Assembly (NCBI RefSeq): GCF_032814565.1
Contig: NZ_CP136521.1
Location: 558,001-622,000, forward strand
Direction: 5' to 3'
Origin: Hwangdonia lutea
Lineage (GTDB): Bacteria > Bacteroidota > Bacteroidia > Flavobacteriales > Flavobacteriaceae
DNA: 64,000 nt
A program made the position numbers and the translations under genes. This document shows, one piece after another, positions 19,001 through 27,130 of the stretch (position 1 is the stretch's first letter; every line of letters starts with the position of its first letter). Under the pieces are notes generated by a model that did no database searches, had not been told where the DNA came from, and saw nothing but the letters and a program-made list of their open reading frames with translations.

Positions 19001-20194
19001 TTTATTCAGCTAAATGTGGTGCCCACCAATTCTAAAAAATTGATAAAAATTTCGGTAACCGATTCTGGACCAGGTATTTCAAAAAACGAATTGAACACCA
19101 TTTTTGAGTTGTTTTACCAATCTAACCATAATAACAAGAATAAAGGCTCAGGTATCGGATTAGCTTTAACCAAGGAACTGATAGATTTACATAAAGGAAA
19201 AATAGAGGTTGAATCCATTTTAAATGAAGGAACCACATTTACCGTAACCTTACCAATTAGTGAAGATGCCTATACAGAATCTGAACGAATCACAACCAGT
19301 GAAATAGAAGAGCCCACATTAAACATTGAAGTTGAAAAAGATGAGGAAATTGTTGAAGGAGAAAACAATTTAAACAAAAAAACCATACTTATCGTTGAAG
19401 ATAATTATGAGCTCCAAAACTTTTTAAAAGAGCTTTTAATGCCTCTTTATAATATTATTGCAGCAGAAAATGGCGAAGAAGGGTATTATTATGCAAAAAG
19501 TAATTTTCCTGATTTAATTCTAAGCGATATCATGATGCCTAAACTTAATGGTATAGAAATGTGCCGAAAACTTCAAGAGGATAATTTGACCAAACATATT
19601 CCATTGGTGCTTTTAACTGCAAAAAATTCTACCAAATCTAAAATTTCAGGTCTTAAATCTGGAGCTATCGAATACATCAATAAACCGTTTAACACTAATG
19701 AATTACTGCTAAAAATAAAAAACATTATTAGCTCTAAAGAACATATCATATCAAAATACAGAAAAGAGGCTATTAGTCGTCCAGAAGTTTTAATAAATAA
19801 ATCACAAGACGAAATTTTTCTTGAAAACCTGGTCGCCAAAATAAATTTAAAAATAGCGGATGCGAATTTAAAAATGGAAGACCTTGCAGCCTCATTAAAT
19901 ATTAGCTACTCTAGGTTATACCGAAAATGTCAAGCTTTAACAGGACACAGTGTAATTGATTTTGTACGTTTAATAAGATTAAAAAAGGCAGCTATCTTGA
20001 TGACAAAATATGGTTATAACATATCGGAAACATCATTTAAAACAGGGTTTAACGACCCAAAGTATTTTTCAAAATGTTTTAAAAGACAATTTAAGAAAAC
20101 ACCAGTTAGTTTTAAAAAGGAAGCCATTAAATCAGATATAGATAAATACTTAAAAAAACACAATATCACCGATTTAGAATTAGAAACTTCTTAA
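16091..20194 (+). CDS. Hybrid two-component system (HTCS) sensor-regulator
   Basis: A 1367-residue one-protein signalling system. Signal peptide 1-23; periplasmic two-propeller sensor of Reg_prop repeats (about 30-690, many NIWxGT/NELWLGTDG motifs); Y_Y_Y domain (about 703-783); one membrane helix (about 789-808). In the cytoplasm come a HisKA domain with the phospho-accepting His842 in MSHEIQTPITLI, HATPase_c (about 937-1055, N box NLLSNAFKFTP, G1 DSGPGIS, G2 GSGIGLAL), a receiver domain (about 1097-1210, phospho-acceptor Asp1146 in LSDIMMPKLNG, Lys in NKPFN) and an AraC-type DNA-binding domain (about 1254-1346). HTCS proteins bind oligosaccharides in the periplasm and activate the adjacent PUL, so it probably controls the SusCD operon next door. 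Note Gln in place of the usual Arg after HEI in the H box. Confidence 0.95.
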   Translation: MLTIKHGFFIIFITWCSTLLYGQNYSNFDHVTPLLNNKRVFVSKTTQDALGNMWVLSTTGILKFDGYNYRAINDKDIFKDWQQPDRVKNILSDSEKNIWFVTVSGLVSKYNSTQGTFEQVSELLKHPVNKIYSGGDAVWLLTPNNKLYRYQQSKVEEMGYIFNSNATTNTHYQVENMCLINKNDLYVSTKVGQVFRYSIKTKQLTDLVGPYTDYPGHVILTTDERNKLWIGTETLGLFVYDTNKKEFIQDSFFSEDRYNINKEMFLSLFCDSKGNIWGSTDGGGLYKINSNTGKIDLFTEHNANKFSLDSNTILNVSEDNHNNIWITTKSGTLNILPYKNSDINYHPGTANNIPQRILSIYKTNKNELWLGTDGVGLTKVTKNSKNEIVTESQFFNDLGLNEGFYVQSITEDSKANIWFGTYKNGLYYHDAKNNTFKKIKIVNSKNQVGTDVRTVFKDSKNRIWVGSNIAINIYDSNRKLLASFNRNTHQIEGSILLSIAEDRNGTIWLGMNGSGLFEFNENINNLQNSNFSKQPYFKNEERDVMGIKYISVGKANELWLISNTNKLLKYNTKNKTYSSLDNLESIDYGYLASVLVSGDNLWLSSNNGLIRYNLTSATSTVYYNSDGLQDNMFLTRSAFKDKDGLLYFGGVKGVNFFNPYHIKKHISHPKLYINDIEILNQPIESLLPLQIPSGTFNLKSLDLKNNQSSFSFRFSAIDNILNPKYYYAYRLKGFDKDWITNHTERIATYTNIPAGNYTFEVKAGTKKNNWDIPAKQIHISIAQPFWNTPVAYLLYLALILLIVYGIRRWYLLKKKLLLEKVTNKKEHELYDLKMNFFAKMSHEIQTPITLILGPIEDMLKRAEQNGNLLLKQRLNIISNNASRLSKIARELTLVRDKELNNLKLLVTKNSLSRNIENIALSFKELARNKHIDFTVNYPQNSLKVWYDKEKVEHIIYNLLSNAFKFTPKEGFIQLNVVPTNSKKLIKISVTDSGPGISKNELNTIFELFYQSNHNNKNKGSGIGLALTKELIDLHKGKIEVESILNEGTTFTVTLPISEDAYTESERITTSEIEEPTLNIEVEKDEEIVEGENNLNKKTILIVEDNYELQNFLKELLMPLYNIIAAENGEEGYYYAKSNFPDLILSDIMMPKLNGIEMCRKLQEDNLTKHIPLVLLTAKNSTKSKISGLKSGAIEYINKPFNTNELLLKIKNIISSKEHIISKYRKEAISRPEVLINKSQDEIFLENLVAKINLKIADANLKMEDLAASLNISYSRLYRKCQALTGHSVIDFVRLIRLKKAAILMTKYGYNISETSFKTGFNDPKYFSKCFKRQFKKTPVSFKKEAIKSDIDKYLKKHNITDLELETS

Positions 20195-20224
20195 TAAAAC
20201 CAAAAGCTTCATTTTATTAGCATA

Positions 20225-20258
20225 AAAAAAGCAGAAAGTAAAAACTCCCTGCTTTTTT
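20225..20258. terminator. Bidirectional hairpin terminator
   Basis: AAAAAAGCAG (20225-20234) pairs perfectly with CTGCTTTTTT (20249-20258) across a 14-base loop. It lies between the convergent HTCS and FKBP genes, and A/T runs at the stem base give a U-tract in both directions. Confidence 0.75.
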
Positions 20259-20279
20259 ATATCATTTTGGAAAGATACC

Positions 20280-21008
20280 TTACTTAACAATCTCCAATAA
20301 TTCAACCTCGAAAATTAATGCATCAAATGGTTTAATTTTACCACCTTGACGAGGAAAGGCTCCATACGCTAATTCTTGTGGAATAAAGAATTTGTATTTT
20401 GATCCTACGGGCATTAACTGTAACCCTTCGGTCCATCCTTTTATTACTTGGTTAACGAAAAATTCAGACGGCGTACCTCTGTCCACAGAGCTATCAAACA
20501 CTTCGCCATCAATAGTCGTACCGTGGTAGTGCACCTTTACTTTGGAAGCCTCCTCTGGCTTCTCACCATTGCCTTCCTTTAAAACGATGTACTGCAAACC
20601 TGACGCTGTGGTTTTAACACCCTCTTTAGCTTTGTTTTCTTCTAAAAAGTTTTCGCTGGCAACCTTAACATCATTGTATTGCTCTTCTGCTTTTTTTAAA
20701 GCTTCTGCTTGTTGCTTTTTTCTGTTTTCTTCTTGCTTAGATCTAAAGTAATTATTTATAATTTCTCTGGCTTTATCTTCTTCAATCAATGTTGCTGTAG
20801 AGTCTAAAGTGTTTATAAAACCTTGTATAAAAATATCTCTATCGATTTCAGAGGCACTTGTATTAACATTTCTTGCTACGTCCATTCCAATGGCATAACT
20901 TACAGAATCCACTTGCGTTTTTAACGGCTTGTTGGTTAGGCCATTATTATTACAAGAAAATAATGTGGTTGCCACTAAAGCGATACTTAAAATTTTAATT
21001 GTTTTCAT
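20280..21008 (-). CDS. FKBP-type peptidyl-prolyl cis-trans isomerase lipoprotein
   Basis: A 242-residue lipoprotein, lipobox TLFSC (Cys19) followed by NNN. An FKBP_N/Mip-like helical dimerisation domain spans about 30-130 (SYAIGMDVARNV, then a long charged helix rich in Lys, Glu and Gln). The FKBP_C catalytic domain is about 135-240, with VKVHYHGTTIDGEVFDSS, FFVNQVIKGWTEGLQLMPVG and ELAYGAFPRQGGKIKPFDALIFEVELL. It should catalyse proline isomerisation and assist folding of exported proteins in the periplasm or at the membrane. Convergent with the HTCS gene and not clearly linked to either PUL. A good Bacteroidota-type promoter is visible upstream. Confidence 0.93.
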   Translation of the reverse strand: MKTIKILSIALVATTLFSCNNNGLTNKPLKTQVDSVSYAIGMDVARNVNTSASEIDRDIFIQGFINTLDSTATLIEEDKAREIINNYFRSKQEENRKKQQAEALKKAEEQYNDVKVASENFLEENKAKEGVKTTASGLQYIVLKEGNGEKPEEASKVKVHYHGTTIDGEVFDSSVDRGTPSEFFVNQVIKGWTEGLQLMPVGSKYKFFIPQELAYGAFPRQGGKIKPFDALIFEVELLEIVK

Positions 21009-21120
21009 CTACTTATTTTTTATTTTTAATTGTTAGAAGTCCTGCTTTTTTAAAAACCCATAATAGTTATCTGGATTGGGTTATGCAGTTCATTTTTTAT
21101 GGTTAATTTTTATTCGATGC

Positions 21121-21152
21121 CAAAAGTATGGAATTTTATTGCAGTAAACAAA
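21121..21152 (-). promoter_or_regulatory. Bacteroidota-type promoter for the FKBP gene
   Basis: On the minus strand TTTG (21149-21152) is followed after 20 bases by TACTTTTG (21121-21128), an exact match to the TTTG-N19-21-TAnnTTTG promoter form known from Bacteroidota. The leader to the ATG at 21008 would be about 105 bases. An overlapping TAGCTTTG at 21149-21156 is a second -7-like match. Confidence 0.6.
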
Positions 21153-21173
21153 GCTAGTTTTTTACTGCTTCTT

Positions 21174-22055
21174 CTAATTAATATGAGTTAAAAACTTTTG
21201 CAATATGGGGTTTCTATTCTTTTTATTCCAGATGACCGAAAGCACGGTTTTTTGAGGGATTTTTGTCAATTCAATAAATTTCACCCCTTTTATATTTTGA
21301 TTTTGAAGCGATTTTGGTACGATGGAAATCCCGAATTCATTTTCAACCAATTTATAAATGGAACTTGCATGAATGGTGTTATGCGCAATAATGGGGGTAA
21401 AACCATTATCGTCAAAAATTTGCATCACTTTTTCGAAATACGAAGCGCTATATTTTGAATCAAACAGAATAAAAGCATCGTTTTTAAACTGTTTGAGGTT
21501 TTTAAAATTGGTAGCGTTTATCGGATGATTTTCGGGCAACACCAAGCAAAAATGCTCTTTTAAAATGGGTTTTATCTGTAAATCCCTTGGTACGCGTTCC
21601 AAACGCACAAAACCAATATCAATATCGTGCGATAGCAAACTATCTATTTGTTTTTGGTTGTCCAATTCTTTTAAACTAAAATGCGCATTGGGGTTTTCTG
21701 TTCTAAATTTTAACAATAAATTTGGTATAATTTCTTGCATGGCAGAGCCTACATAACCAAATTTTAAATCGCCACCAATACCATCATTTAACAATTTGGC
21801 TTGATTAAAAATTCGGTCTAAATCTTTTAGATGCTGAGTGAGTTCGGTTTTCAAAAATTGTCCGGCTTTTGTTAATTCCACTTTTCTGTTGTGGCGCTCA
21901 AACAATTTAATGCCTAAATCATTTTCCATCTGTTTTATTTGTCGGCTTAATCCAGGTTGCGAAATAAACAGACGTTCTGCGGCTTTTCTAAAATGTAAAT
22001 CTTCCGCCACAGCAATAAAATATTTAAGATGCCTTAACTCTAATTGATGCTTCAT
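21174..22055 (-). CDS. LysR-family transcriptional regulator
   Basis: A 293-residue LysR protein of normal length. The N-terminal winged helix-turn-helix is residues about 5-64 (LRHLKYFIAVAEDLHFRKAA ... QPGLSRQIKQMENDLGIKLF). The C-terminal part is a periplasmic-binding-protein-like effector domain (about 90-290). It is divergent from hutH with only 83 bp between the start codons, the classic LysR arrangement, so it probably regulates the hut operon and itself, perhaps with urocanate or histidine as effector. The effector is inference. Histidine operons elsewhere are more often controlled by HutC (GntR type) or HutP. Confidence 0.9.
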   Translation of the reverse strand: MKHQLELRHLKYFIAVAEDLHFRKAAERLFISQPGLSRQIKQMENDLGIKLFERHNRKVELTKAGQFLKTELTQHLKDLDRIFNQAKLLNDGIGGDLKFGYVGSAMQEIIPNLLLKFRTENPNAHFSLKELDNQKQIDSLLSHDIDIGFVRLERVPRDLQIKPILKEHFCLVLPENHPINATNFKNLKQFKNDAFILFDSKYSASYFEKVMQIFDDNGFTPIIAHNTIHASSIYKLVENEFGISIVPKSLQNQNIKGVKFIELTKIPQKTVLSVIWNKKNRNPILQKFLTHIN

Positions 22056-22073
22056 GATTATTAATTAACAACA

Positions 22074-22113
22074 TTATTAATCTTAATAAGCATCAAAAAT
22101 AAGAATAACTTTG
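22074..22113 (+). promoter_or_regulatory. hut / LysR divergent promoter region and operator-like inverted repeat
   Basis: TAACTTTG at 22106-22113 is an exact TAnnTTTG match reading toward hutH, about 25 bases before its ATG. On the other strand TATTTTTG (22094-22101) reads toward the LysR gene, so the two -7 sites nearly overlap. Just upstream, TTATTAA (22074-22080) and TTAATAA (22083-22089) form an inverted repeat, a candidate LysR binding site. No TTTG is present at the ideal -33 place for hutH, which fits an activator-dependent promoter. Confidence 0.5.
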
Positions 22114-22138
22114 TTAACACATCAATTACAAAAAAATC

Positions 22139-23629
22139 ATGTTTAAATACGGAATAGAACATCTTACAGTTGATAAAGCCATCGCCATTGCAAACGGGAC
22201 GCTACACGCTGGAATTACTGAAGATGTTAAAAACAATATAAAAAAATGTCGACAAAATGTTGAAACTATTGCCAGTTCAAATAAGGCTGTGTATGGCATA
22301 AATACAGGTTTTGGGCCATTGTGCGACGTTCAAATTTCACCCGAGCAAACCAGTAAATTACAAGAAAATTTGTTGATTACCCATGCGGTTGGTGTTGGAA
22401 ACCCGATTGACAAGCAACTTTCTAAAATCATGATGATTTGCAAAGTACATGCCTTATGCCAAGGGTTTTCTGGCGTGCGATTAGAACTTATTGAACGCAT
22501 TATTTATTTTATTGAAAACGATTTATTACCCACTGTCCCCGAGCAAGGTTCGGTTGGCGCTTCGGGAGATTTAGCGCCCCTAGCCCATTTGTTTTTACCC
22601 TTATTGGGCGAAGGCGAATTTTGGGTTGGCAACAGCATTAAACCTACTAAAACCGTACTAAAACAACACGGTTTAAAACCGATGACATTGCAAGCCAAAG
22701 AAGGTTTAGGGTTAATAAACGGCACGCAATTTATTTTGGCGCATACCATTATCGGGTTAAAAAAAATGGCATATTTGCTTGATTTGGCTGATGTGTCCGG
22801 AACGATGAGTTTGGAAGGTTTTCAAGGAAGTGCTTCGCCTTTTAAAGAAGCCTTGCATAAAATTCGTCCGTTTAAAGGGAATATAAAAGTAGCCGAACGC
22901 ATAAGAATGTTTTTGAAAGATTCTCAAAATCTTGAAAATCATTTTAAATGCGAACGCGTGCAAGACCCTTACTCTATGCGCTGTATGCCACAGGTTCATG
23001 GTGCTTCAAGAAATGCCTATTATCATTTGAATGAATTGGCTGAAATTGAAATGAATGCAGTTACCGACAACCCAATTATTTTAAGCGAAACCGAAGCTGT
23101 TTCTGGTGGAAACTTTCACGGACAGCCCTTAGCTATGGCTCTAGATTACGCATCCATTGCAGCCTCGGAACTCGGAAATATAGCCGACAGACGTTGTTAT
23201 TTATTATTAGAAGGCAAATACGGATTGCCACGGTTATTAACCGAAGCTGGTGGCTTAAACTCTGGATTTATGATTCCGCAATACACTACAGCGGCGCTAG
23301 TAACCGAAAACAAATCCTTGTGTTTTCCGCCATCGGCAGATAGTATTCCAACCTCTTTAGGGCAAGAAGACCATGTATCAATGGGCAGTATTTCTGGGCG
23401 TAAATTCAATCAAATTTTAGATAATATTGAAAAAATACTAGCCATAGAACTCATGTACGCCGCACAAGCTCTGGAATTTAGAAGACCCAATACGTTTTCA
23501 GAAATCATTGAACAAAATTTTAAAATGATAAGACAAAAAGTTGCTAAACTAGAAGACGATCGGGTTTTAAAGCACGACATTGACGCATTAATTACTATGG
23601 TGAAAAATCAAGTTTTTATTGTAAATTAA
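22139..23629 (+). CDS. hutH: Histidine ammonia-lyase
   Basis: A 496-residue protein, close to the usual length of about 500. It deaminates L-histidine to trans-urocanate in the cytoplasm, the first step of histidine degradation. The Ala141-Ser142-Gly143 triad in GSVGASGDLAPLAHL makes the MIO electrophile. Other hallmarks are YGINTGFGPLCDVQI near the N-terminus, NGTQFILAHTI, QDPYSMRC-type (VQDPYSMRCMPQVHG), TDNPII and SGGNFHGQPLA, and SADSIPTSLGQEDHVSMG. It opens the hutHUI operon and is followed by hutU after 13 bp. Phenylalanine or tyrosine lyase activity is unlikely given the coupled hutU and hutI. Confidence 0.97.
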   Translation: MFKYGIEHLTVDKAIAIANGTLHAGITEDVKNNIKKCRQNVETIASSNKAVYGINTGFGPLCDVQISPEQTSKLQENLLITHAVGVGNPIDKQLSKIMMICKVHALCQGFSGVRLELIERIIYFIENDLLPTVPEQGSVGASGDLAPLAHLFLPLLGEGEFWVGNSIKPTKTVLKQHGLKPMTLQAKEGLGLINGTQFILAHTIIGLKKMAYLLDLADVSGTMSLEGFQGSASPFKEALHKIRPFKGNIKVAERIRMFLKDSQNLENHFKCERVQDPYSMRCMPQVHGASRNAYYHLNELAEIEMNAVTDNPIILSETEAVSGGNFHGQPLAMALDYASIAASELGNIADRRCYLLLEGKYGLPRLLTEAGGLNSGFMIPQYTTAALVTENKSLCFPPSADSIPTSLGQEDHVSMGSISGRKFNQILDNIEKILAIELMYAAQALEFRRPNTFSEIIEQNFKMIRQKVAKLEDDRVLKHDIDALITMVKNQVFIVN

Positions 23630-23642
23630 TACATTCTAAAAA

Positions 23643-25640
23643 ATGACTTTTAAAGACCACATATTACAAGGCATACCTACGGAATTACCAGAAAAACGCG
23701 GGTATCCAAAAGATGCCAACAGAGCACCAAAGCGAAAAGACATTTTATCTAAAGCAGAAAAAAAGCTCGCTATTCGTAATGCTTTGCGGTATTTCCCTAA
23801 AAAATGGCATCGCGAATTGGCTGTTGAATTTGCCCAAGAATTGCTAGATTTTGGGCGTATTTACATGTACCGTTTCAAACCAAACTACAACATATACGCG
23901 CGAAATATAGCTGAATACCCTGCCAAATCTAAGCAAGCAGCAGCCATTATGCTGATGATTCAAAACAACTTAGACCCTGCCGTGGCACAACATCCCGAAG
24001 AATTGATTACCTATGGCGGTAATGGCGCCGTGTTTCAAAACTGGGCGCAGTACCTTTTGGTAATGCAATATTTGGCAACCATGACCGATGAACAAACTTT
24101 ACATCTGTATTCCGGTCATCCCATGGGTTTATTCCCTTCTTCCAAAAACGCACCACGTGTTGTGGTAACTAATGGCATGGTAATACCCAATTATTCGCAG
24201 CCGGACGATTGGGAAAAGTTTAACGCCTTAGGTGTTTCGCAATACGGACAAATGACGGCGGGCTCCTTTATGTATATCGGTCCGCAAGGTATTGTTCACG
24301 GCACGACGATTACCGTTATGAATGCCTTCAGGAAAATTCTTAAAAAAGAAGAAACTCCCGCAGGAAAAATATTCTTAACTGCCGGATTGGGTGGTATGAG
24401 TGGCGCACAACCAAAAGCAGGAAATATAGCGGGCTGCATTACCGTTTGCGCCGAAGTGAATGCCAAAGCGGCAACAAAAAGACACGAACAAGGTTGGGTT
24501 GATGTTTTAATTGATGATATGGACGAATTGGTTTTCAGAGTAAAACAGGCTCAAGAAAATAACGAAGTGGTTTCGATGGCTTTTATCGGCAATATTGTTG
24601 ATGTTTGGGAGCGTTTTGATGAGGACGATATTTATGTGCATGTTGGCTCTGATCAAACTTCGTTACACATTCCGTGGACAGGCGGCTATTATCCAGTCGA
24701 TATGTCGTACGAAGCGTCAAACCGATTAATTCGTGAGAACCCAAAACTTTTTAAAGAAAAAGTGCAGGAGACGTTGCGTCGTCATGCAGCATCCATAAAT
24801 AAACACACTAAAAAAGGCACGTATTTTTTCGATTATGGAAATGCTTTTTTATTGGAATCATCAAGGGCTGGCGCTGATGTGATGGCTGAAAATGGCATCG
24901 ATTTTAAGTACGCATCCTACGTACAAGATATTTTAGGCCCTATGTGTTTCGATTATGGTTTTGGACCTTTCCGTTGGGTTTGTACCTCGGGAAAATCAGA
25001 AGATTTAGATAAAACCGACGACATAGCAGCAACGGTTCTCCAAGAAATTATGGAACATTCGCCTGAAGAAATTCAATTGCAAATGCAAGATAATATCACT
25101 TGGATAAAAAACGCAAAACAAAACAACATGGTTGTGGGTTCGCAAGCGCGTATTTTATATGCCGATGCCGAAGGACGTACAAAAATTGCCAAAGCGTTTA
25201 ACGATGCCATAGCGAAAGGTAACATTGGCCCCGTGGTGTTGGGACGCGACCATCACGATGTTAGCGGTACCGATTCGCCTTTTAGGGAAACCTCAAATAT
25301 TTACGATGGCAGTAAATTCACGGCAGACATGGCCATACACAACGTTATTGGCGATAGCTTTAGAGGTGCCACTTGGGTATCTATTCACAATGGCGGTGGC
25401 GTAGGTTGGGGCGAAGTTATTAACGGCGGTTTTGGTTTATTATTAGATGGAACTCCCGAAGCCGAAGCCCGTTTAAAAAGCATGCTGTTTTACGATGTAA
25501 ACAATGGTATTGCTCGCCGAAGTTGGGCAAGAAACGAAGAGGCTTTATTCGCCATAAAACGTGAAATGGAACGGACTCCCAATTTAAAAGTCACTATTCC
25601 CAATTTAGTAGAAAATGATATTATAAACGATTTATTTTAA
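23643..25640 (+). CDS. hutU: Urocanate hydratase
   Basis: A 665-residue protein, longer than the roughly 555-residue proteobacterial enzymes; a long form is, as I recall, normal in Bacteroidota. It converts urocanate to imidazolone propionate using tightly bound NAD+. Visible signatures are TYGGNGAVFQNWAQYLL, YSGHPMGLFPS, the NAD-binding GLGGMSGAQPKAGNIAG, and FGPFRWVCTSGKSEDL, in which Cys447 corresponds to the conserved active-site Cys. The C-terminal part has HHDVSGTDSPFRETSN and HNGGGVGWGEVINGGFG. The stop overlaps the hutI start by one base (TAATG), so the two are coupled. Confidence 0.97.
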   Translation: MTFKDHILQGIPTELPEKRGYPKDANRAPKRKDILSKAEKKLAIRNALRYFPKKWHRELAVEFAQELLDFGRIYMYRFKPNYNIYARNIAEYPAKSKQAAAIMLMIQNNLDPAVAQHPEELITYGGNGAVFQNWAQYLLVMQYLATMTDEQTLHLYSGHPMGLFPSSKNAPRVVVTNGMVIPNYSQPDDWEKFNALGVSQYGQMTAGSFMYIGPQGIVHGTTITVMNAFRKILKKEETPAGKIFLTAGLGGMSGAQPKAGNIAGCITVCAEVNAKAATKRHEQGWVDVLIDDMDELVFRVKQAQENNEVVSMAFIGNIVDVWERFDEDDIYVHVGSDQTSLHIPWTGGYYPVDMSYEASNRLIRENPKLFKEKVQETLRRHAASINKHTKKGTYFFDYGNAFLLESSRAGADVMAENGIDFKYASYVQDILGPMCFDYGFGPFRWVCTSGKSEDLDKTDDIAATVLQEIMEHSPEEIQLQMQDNITWIKNAKQNNMVVGSQARILYADAEGRTKIAKAFNDAIAKGNIGPVVLGRDHHDVSGTDSPFRETSNIYDGSKFTADMAIHNVIGDSFRGATWVSIHNGGGVGWGEVINGGFGLLLDGTPEAEARLKSMLFYDVNNGIARRSWARNEEALFAIKREMERTPNLKVTIPNLVENDIINDLF

Positions 25641-26878
25641 TGACCACACTTTTTAAAAATATTAAAGAACTCATTCAAGTACGCGACAAGCAAATCGATT
25701 TTGTCGCTGGTGCGGAAATGAAGATTTTACCAACTATTAAAAACGCTTTTTTAGTGGTTGAAAACGGATTGATTTCAGATTATGGAAAAATGGATGATTG
25801 TCCGAATGCAGAATTTGACACCGTAGTTGATGCCACAGGAAAAATGATTTTACCCTCGTGGTGCGACTCGCATACCCACATTGTTTATGCGGGAAATCGA
25901 GAAGGTGAATTTGTGGATAGAATCAACGGACTATCCTACGAAGACATCGCCAATAACGGTGGCGGTATTTTAAATTCAGCAAAAAAACTTCAGGAAACTT
26001 CAGAAGACGATTTATATAATCAAAGCAAAACACGCTTAGAAGAAGTGATTCAATTAGGCACGGGAGCTGTTGAAATTAAATCGGGTTACGGCTTAACTGC
26101 CGATGCCGAATTAAAAATGCTTCGTGTAATTAAACGCTTAAAAGCAGCATATCCTATTGAGATAAAGGCCACTTTTTTAGGCGCGCACGCGGTTCCTTCA
26201 AACTATAAAAATAATAAAGCTGGCTATCTTAAAATGTTAATTGACGATGTGATGCCTAAAATTTCCTCAGAAAACCTCGCAGAATACGTCGATATTTTTT
26301 GTGAAAAAGGATACTTTTCGGTAGAAGACACCGAACTTATTTTAGTAGCAGGCAAAAAACACGGGCTCACTCCCAAAATACATGTTAATCAATTTAATGC
26401 CATTGGCGGTGTGCAAGTTGGTGTAAAATACAATGCGCTATCTGTAGATCATTTAGAAATAATGCGAGACGAAGATATTGCGGCTTTAAAAAACACCAAA
26501 ACCATGCCTGTTGCTTTACCGAGTTGCTCCTATTTTTTAAGTATTCCGTACACTCCGGCAAGAAAAATGATTGATGCTGGCTTACCGTTAGCTTTAGCAA
26601 CCGATTACAACCCGGGTTCAACACCATCGGGTAACATGAATTTTGTAATATCTACGGCATGCATCAAAATGAAAATAACACCCGAAGAAGCCATAAACGC
26701 TGCCACTATAAATGGTGCCTATGCCATGGGATTGGAACAGCAAGTTGGTTCCATCACCAAAGGGAAACTGGCTAATTTCATTTTAACAAAACCTATTAAT
26801 TCTTATGGTTTCATTCCGTATTCATTTGGAAATCATCACATAGAAAAAGTTTACTTAAAAGGATTGGAAGTTGAATAG
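25640..26878 (+). CDS. hutI: Imidazolonepropionase
   Basis: A 412-residue amidohydrolase of normal length. It opens the imidazolone ring to give N-formimino-L-glutamate, the third step. The metal-binding motif is SWCDSHTHIVYAGNREGEF; other conserved blocks are GTGAVEIKSGYGL, FLGAHAVP, HVNQFNAIGG, and LATDYNPGSTPSGNMNF with the metal-ligand Asp. The start is fixed by the one-base overlap with hutU. No hutG (formimidoylglutamase) or formiminotransferase follows; the next gene is an unrelated lipoprotein 252 bp later, so the last step must be encoded elsewhere. Confidence 0.97.
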   Translation: MTTLFKNIKELIQVRDKQIDFVAGAEMKILPTIKNAFLVVENGLISDYGKMDDCPNAEFDTVVDATGKMILPSWCDSHTHIVYAGNREGEFVDRINGLSYEDIANNGGGILNSAKKLQETSEDDLYNQSKTRLEEVIQLGTGAVEIKSGYGLTADAELKMLRVIKRLKAAYPIEIKATFLGAHAVPSNYKNNKAGYLKMLIDDVMPKISSENLAEYVDIFCEKGYFSVEDTELILVAGKKHGLTPKIHVNQFNAIGGVQVGVKYNALSVDHLEIMRDEDIAALKNTKTMPVALPSCSYFLSIPYTPARKMIDAGLPLALATDYNPGSTPSGNMNFVISTACIKMKITPEEAINAATINGAYAMGLEQQVGSITKGKLANFILTKPINSYGFIPYSFGNHHIEKVYLKGLEVE

Positions 26879-26941
26879 TTAATAAAATAATCACTTACAA
26901 CTTAATATTTAAAATAAGCTATCTGAAAAGCGAATGTCCTG

Positions 26942-27012
26942 TGTCAAACTGAGCGCAGTCGAAGTTTTAATGCATTGAAAACAAAAGCATTTCGACGGCG
27001 CTCAATGCGACA
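26942..27012. repeat. Palindromic intergenic repeat, type A (about 71 bp)
   Basis: An imperfect palindrome. The left arm has TGTC, TGAGCGC, GTCGAA and ATGC; the right arm has their complements GCAT, TTCGAC, GCGCTCA and GACA in reverse order, with the centre around ATTGAAAACAAAA. The composition differs from its AT-rich surroundings. It lies 64 bp after hutI and resembles small REP-like elements often scattered between flavobacterial genes. It could act as a 3'-end hairpin for the hut mRNA. Confidence 0.7.
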
Positions 27013-27130
27013 TTTAGAGAAGAAATTAACTTTTTAGACAGCCTCTCTTTCTTTATAAAAACTCCAATTTTCAAACAAGTTTGATGACATTCTTTGTGCC
27101 ATTCGATGTAATCTTATAAAACATAGTATT

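Noticed and set aside
26879-27130. Possible small hutG remnant after hutI
   Set aside because: The 252 bp hold only the palindromic repeat and AT-rich DNA; no arginase-fold motif is present in any frame.
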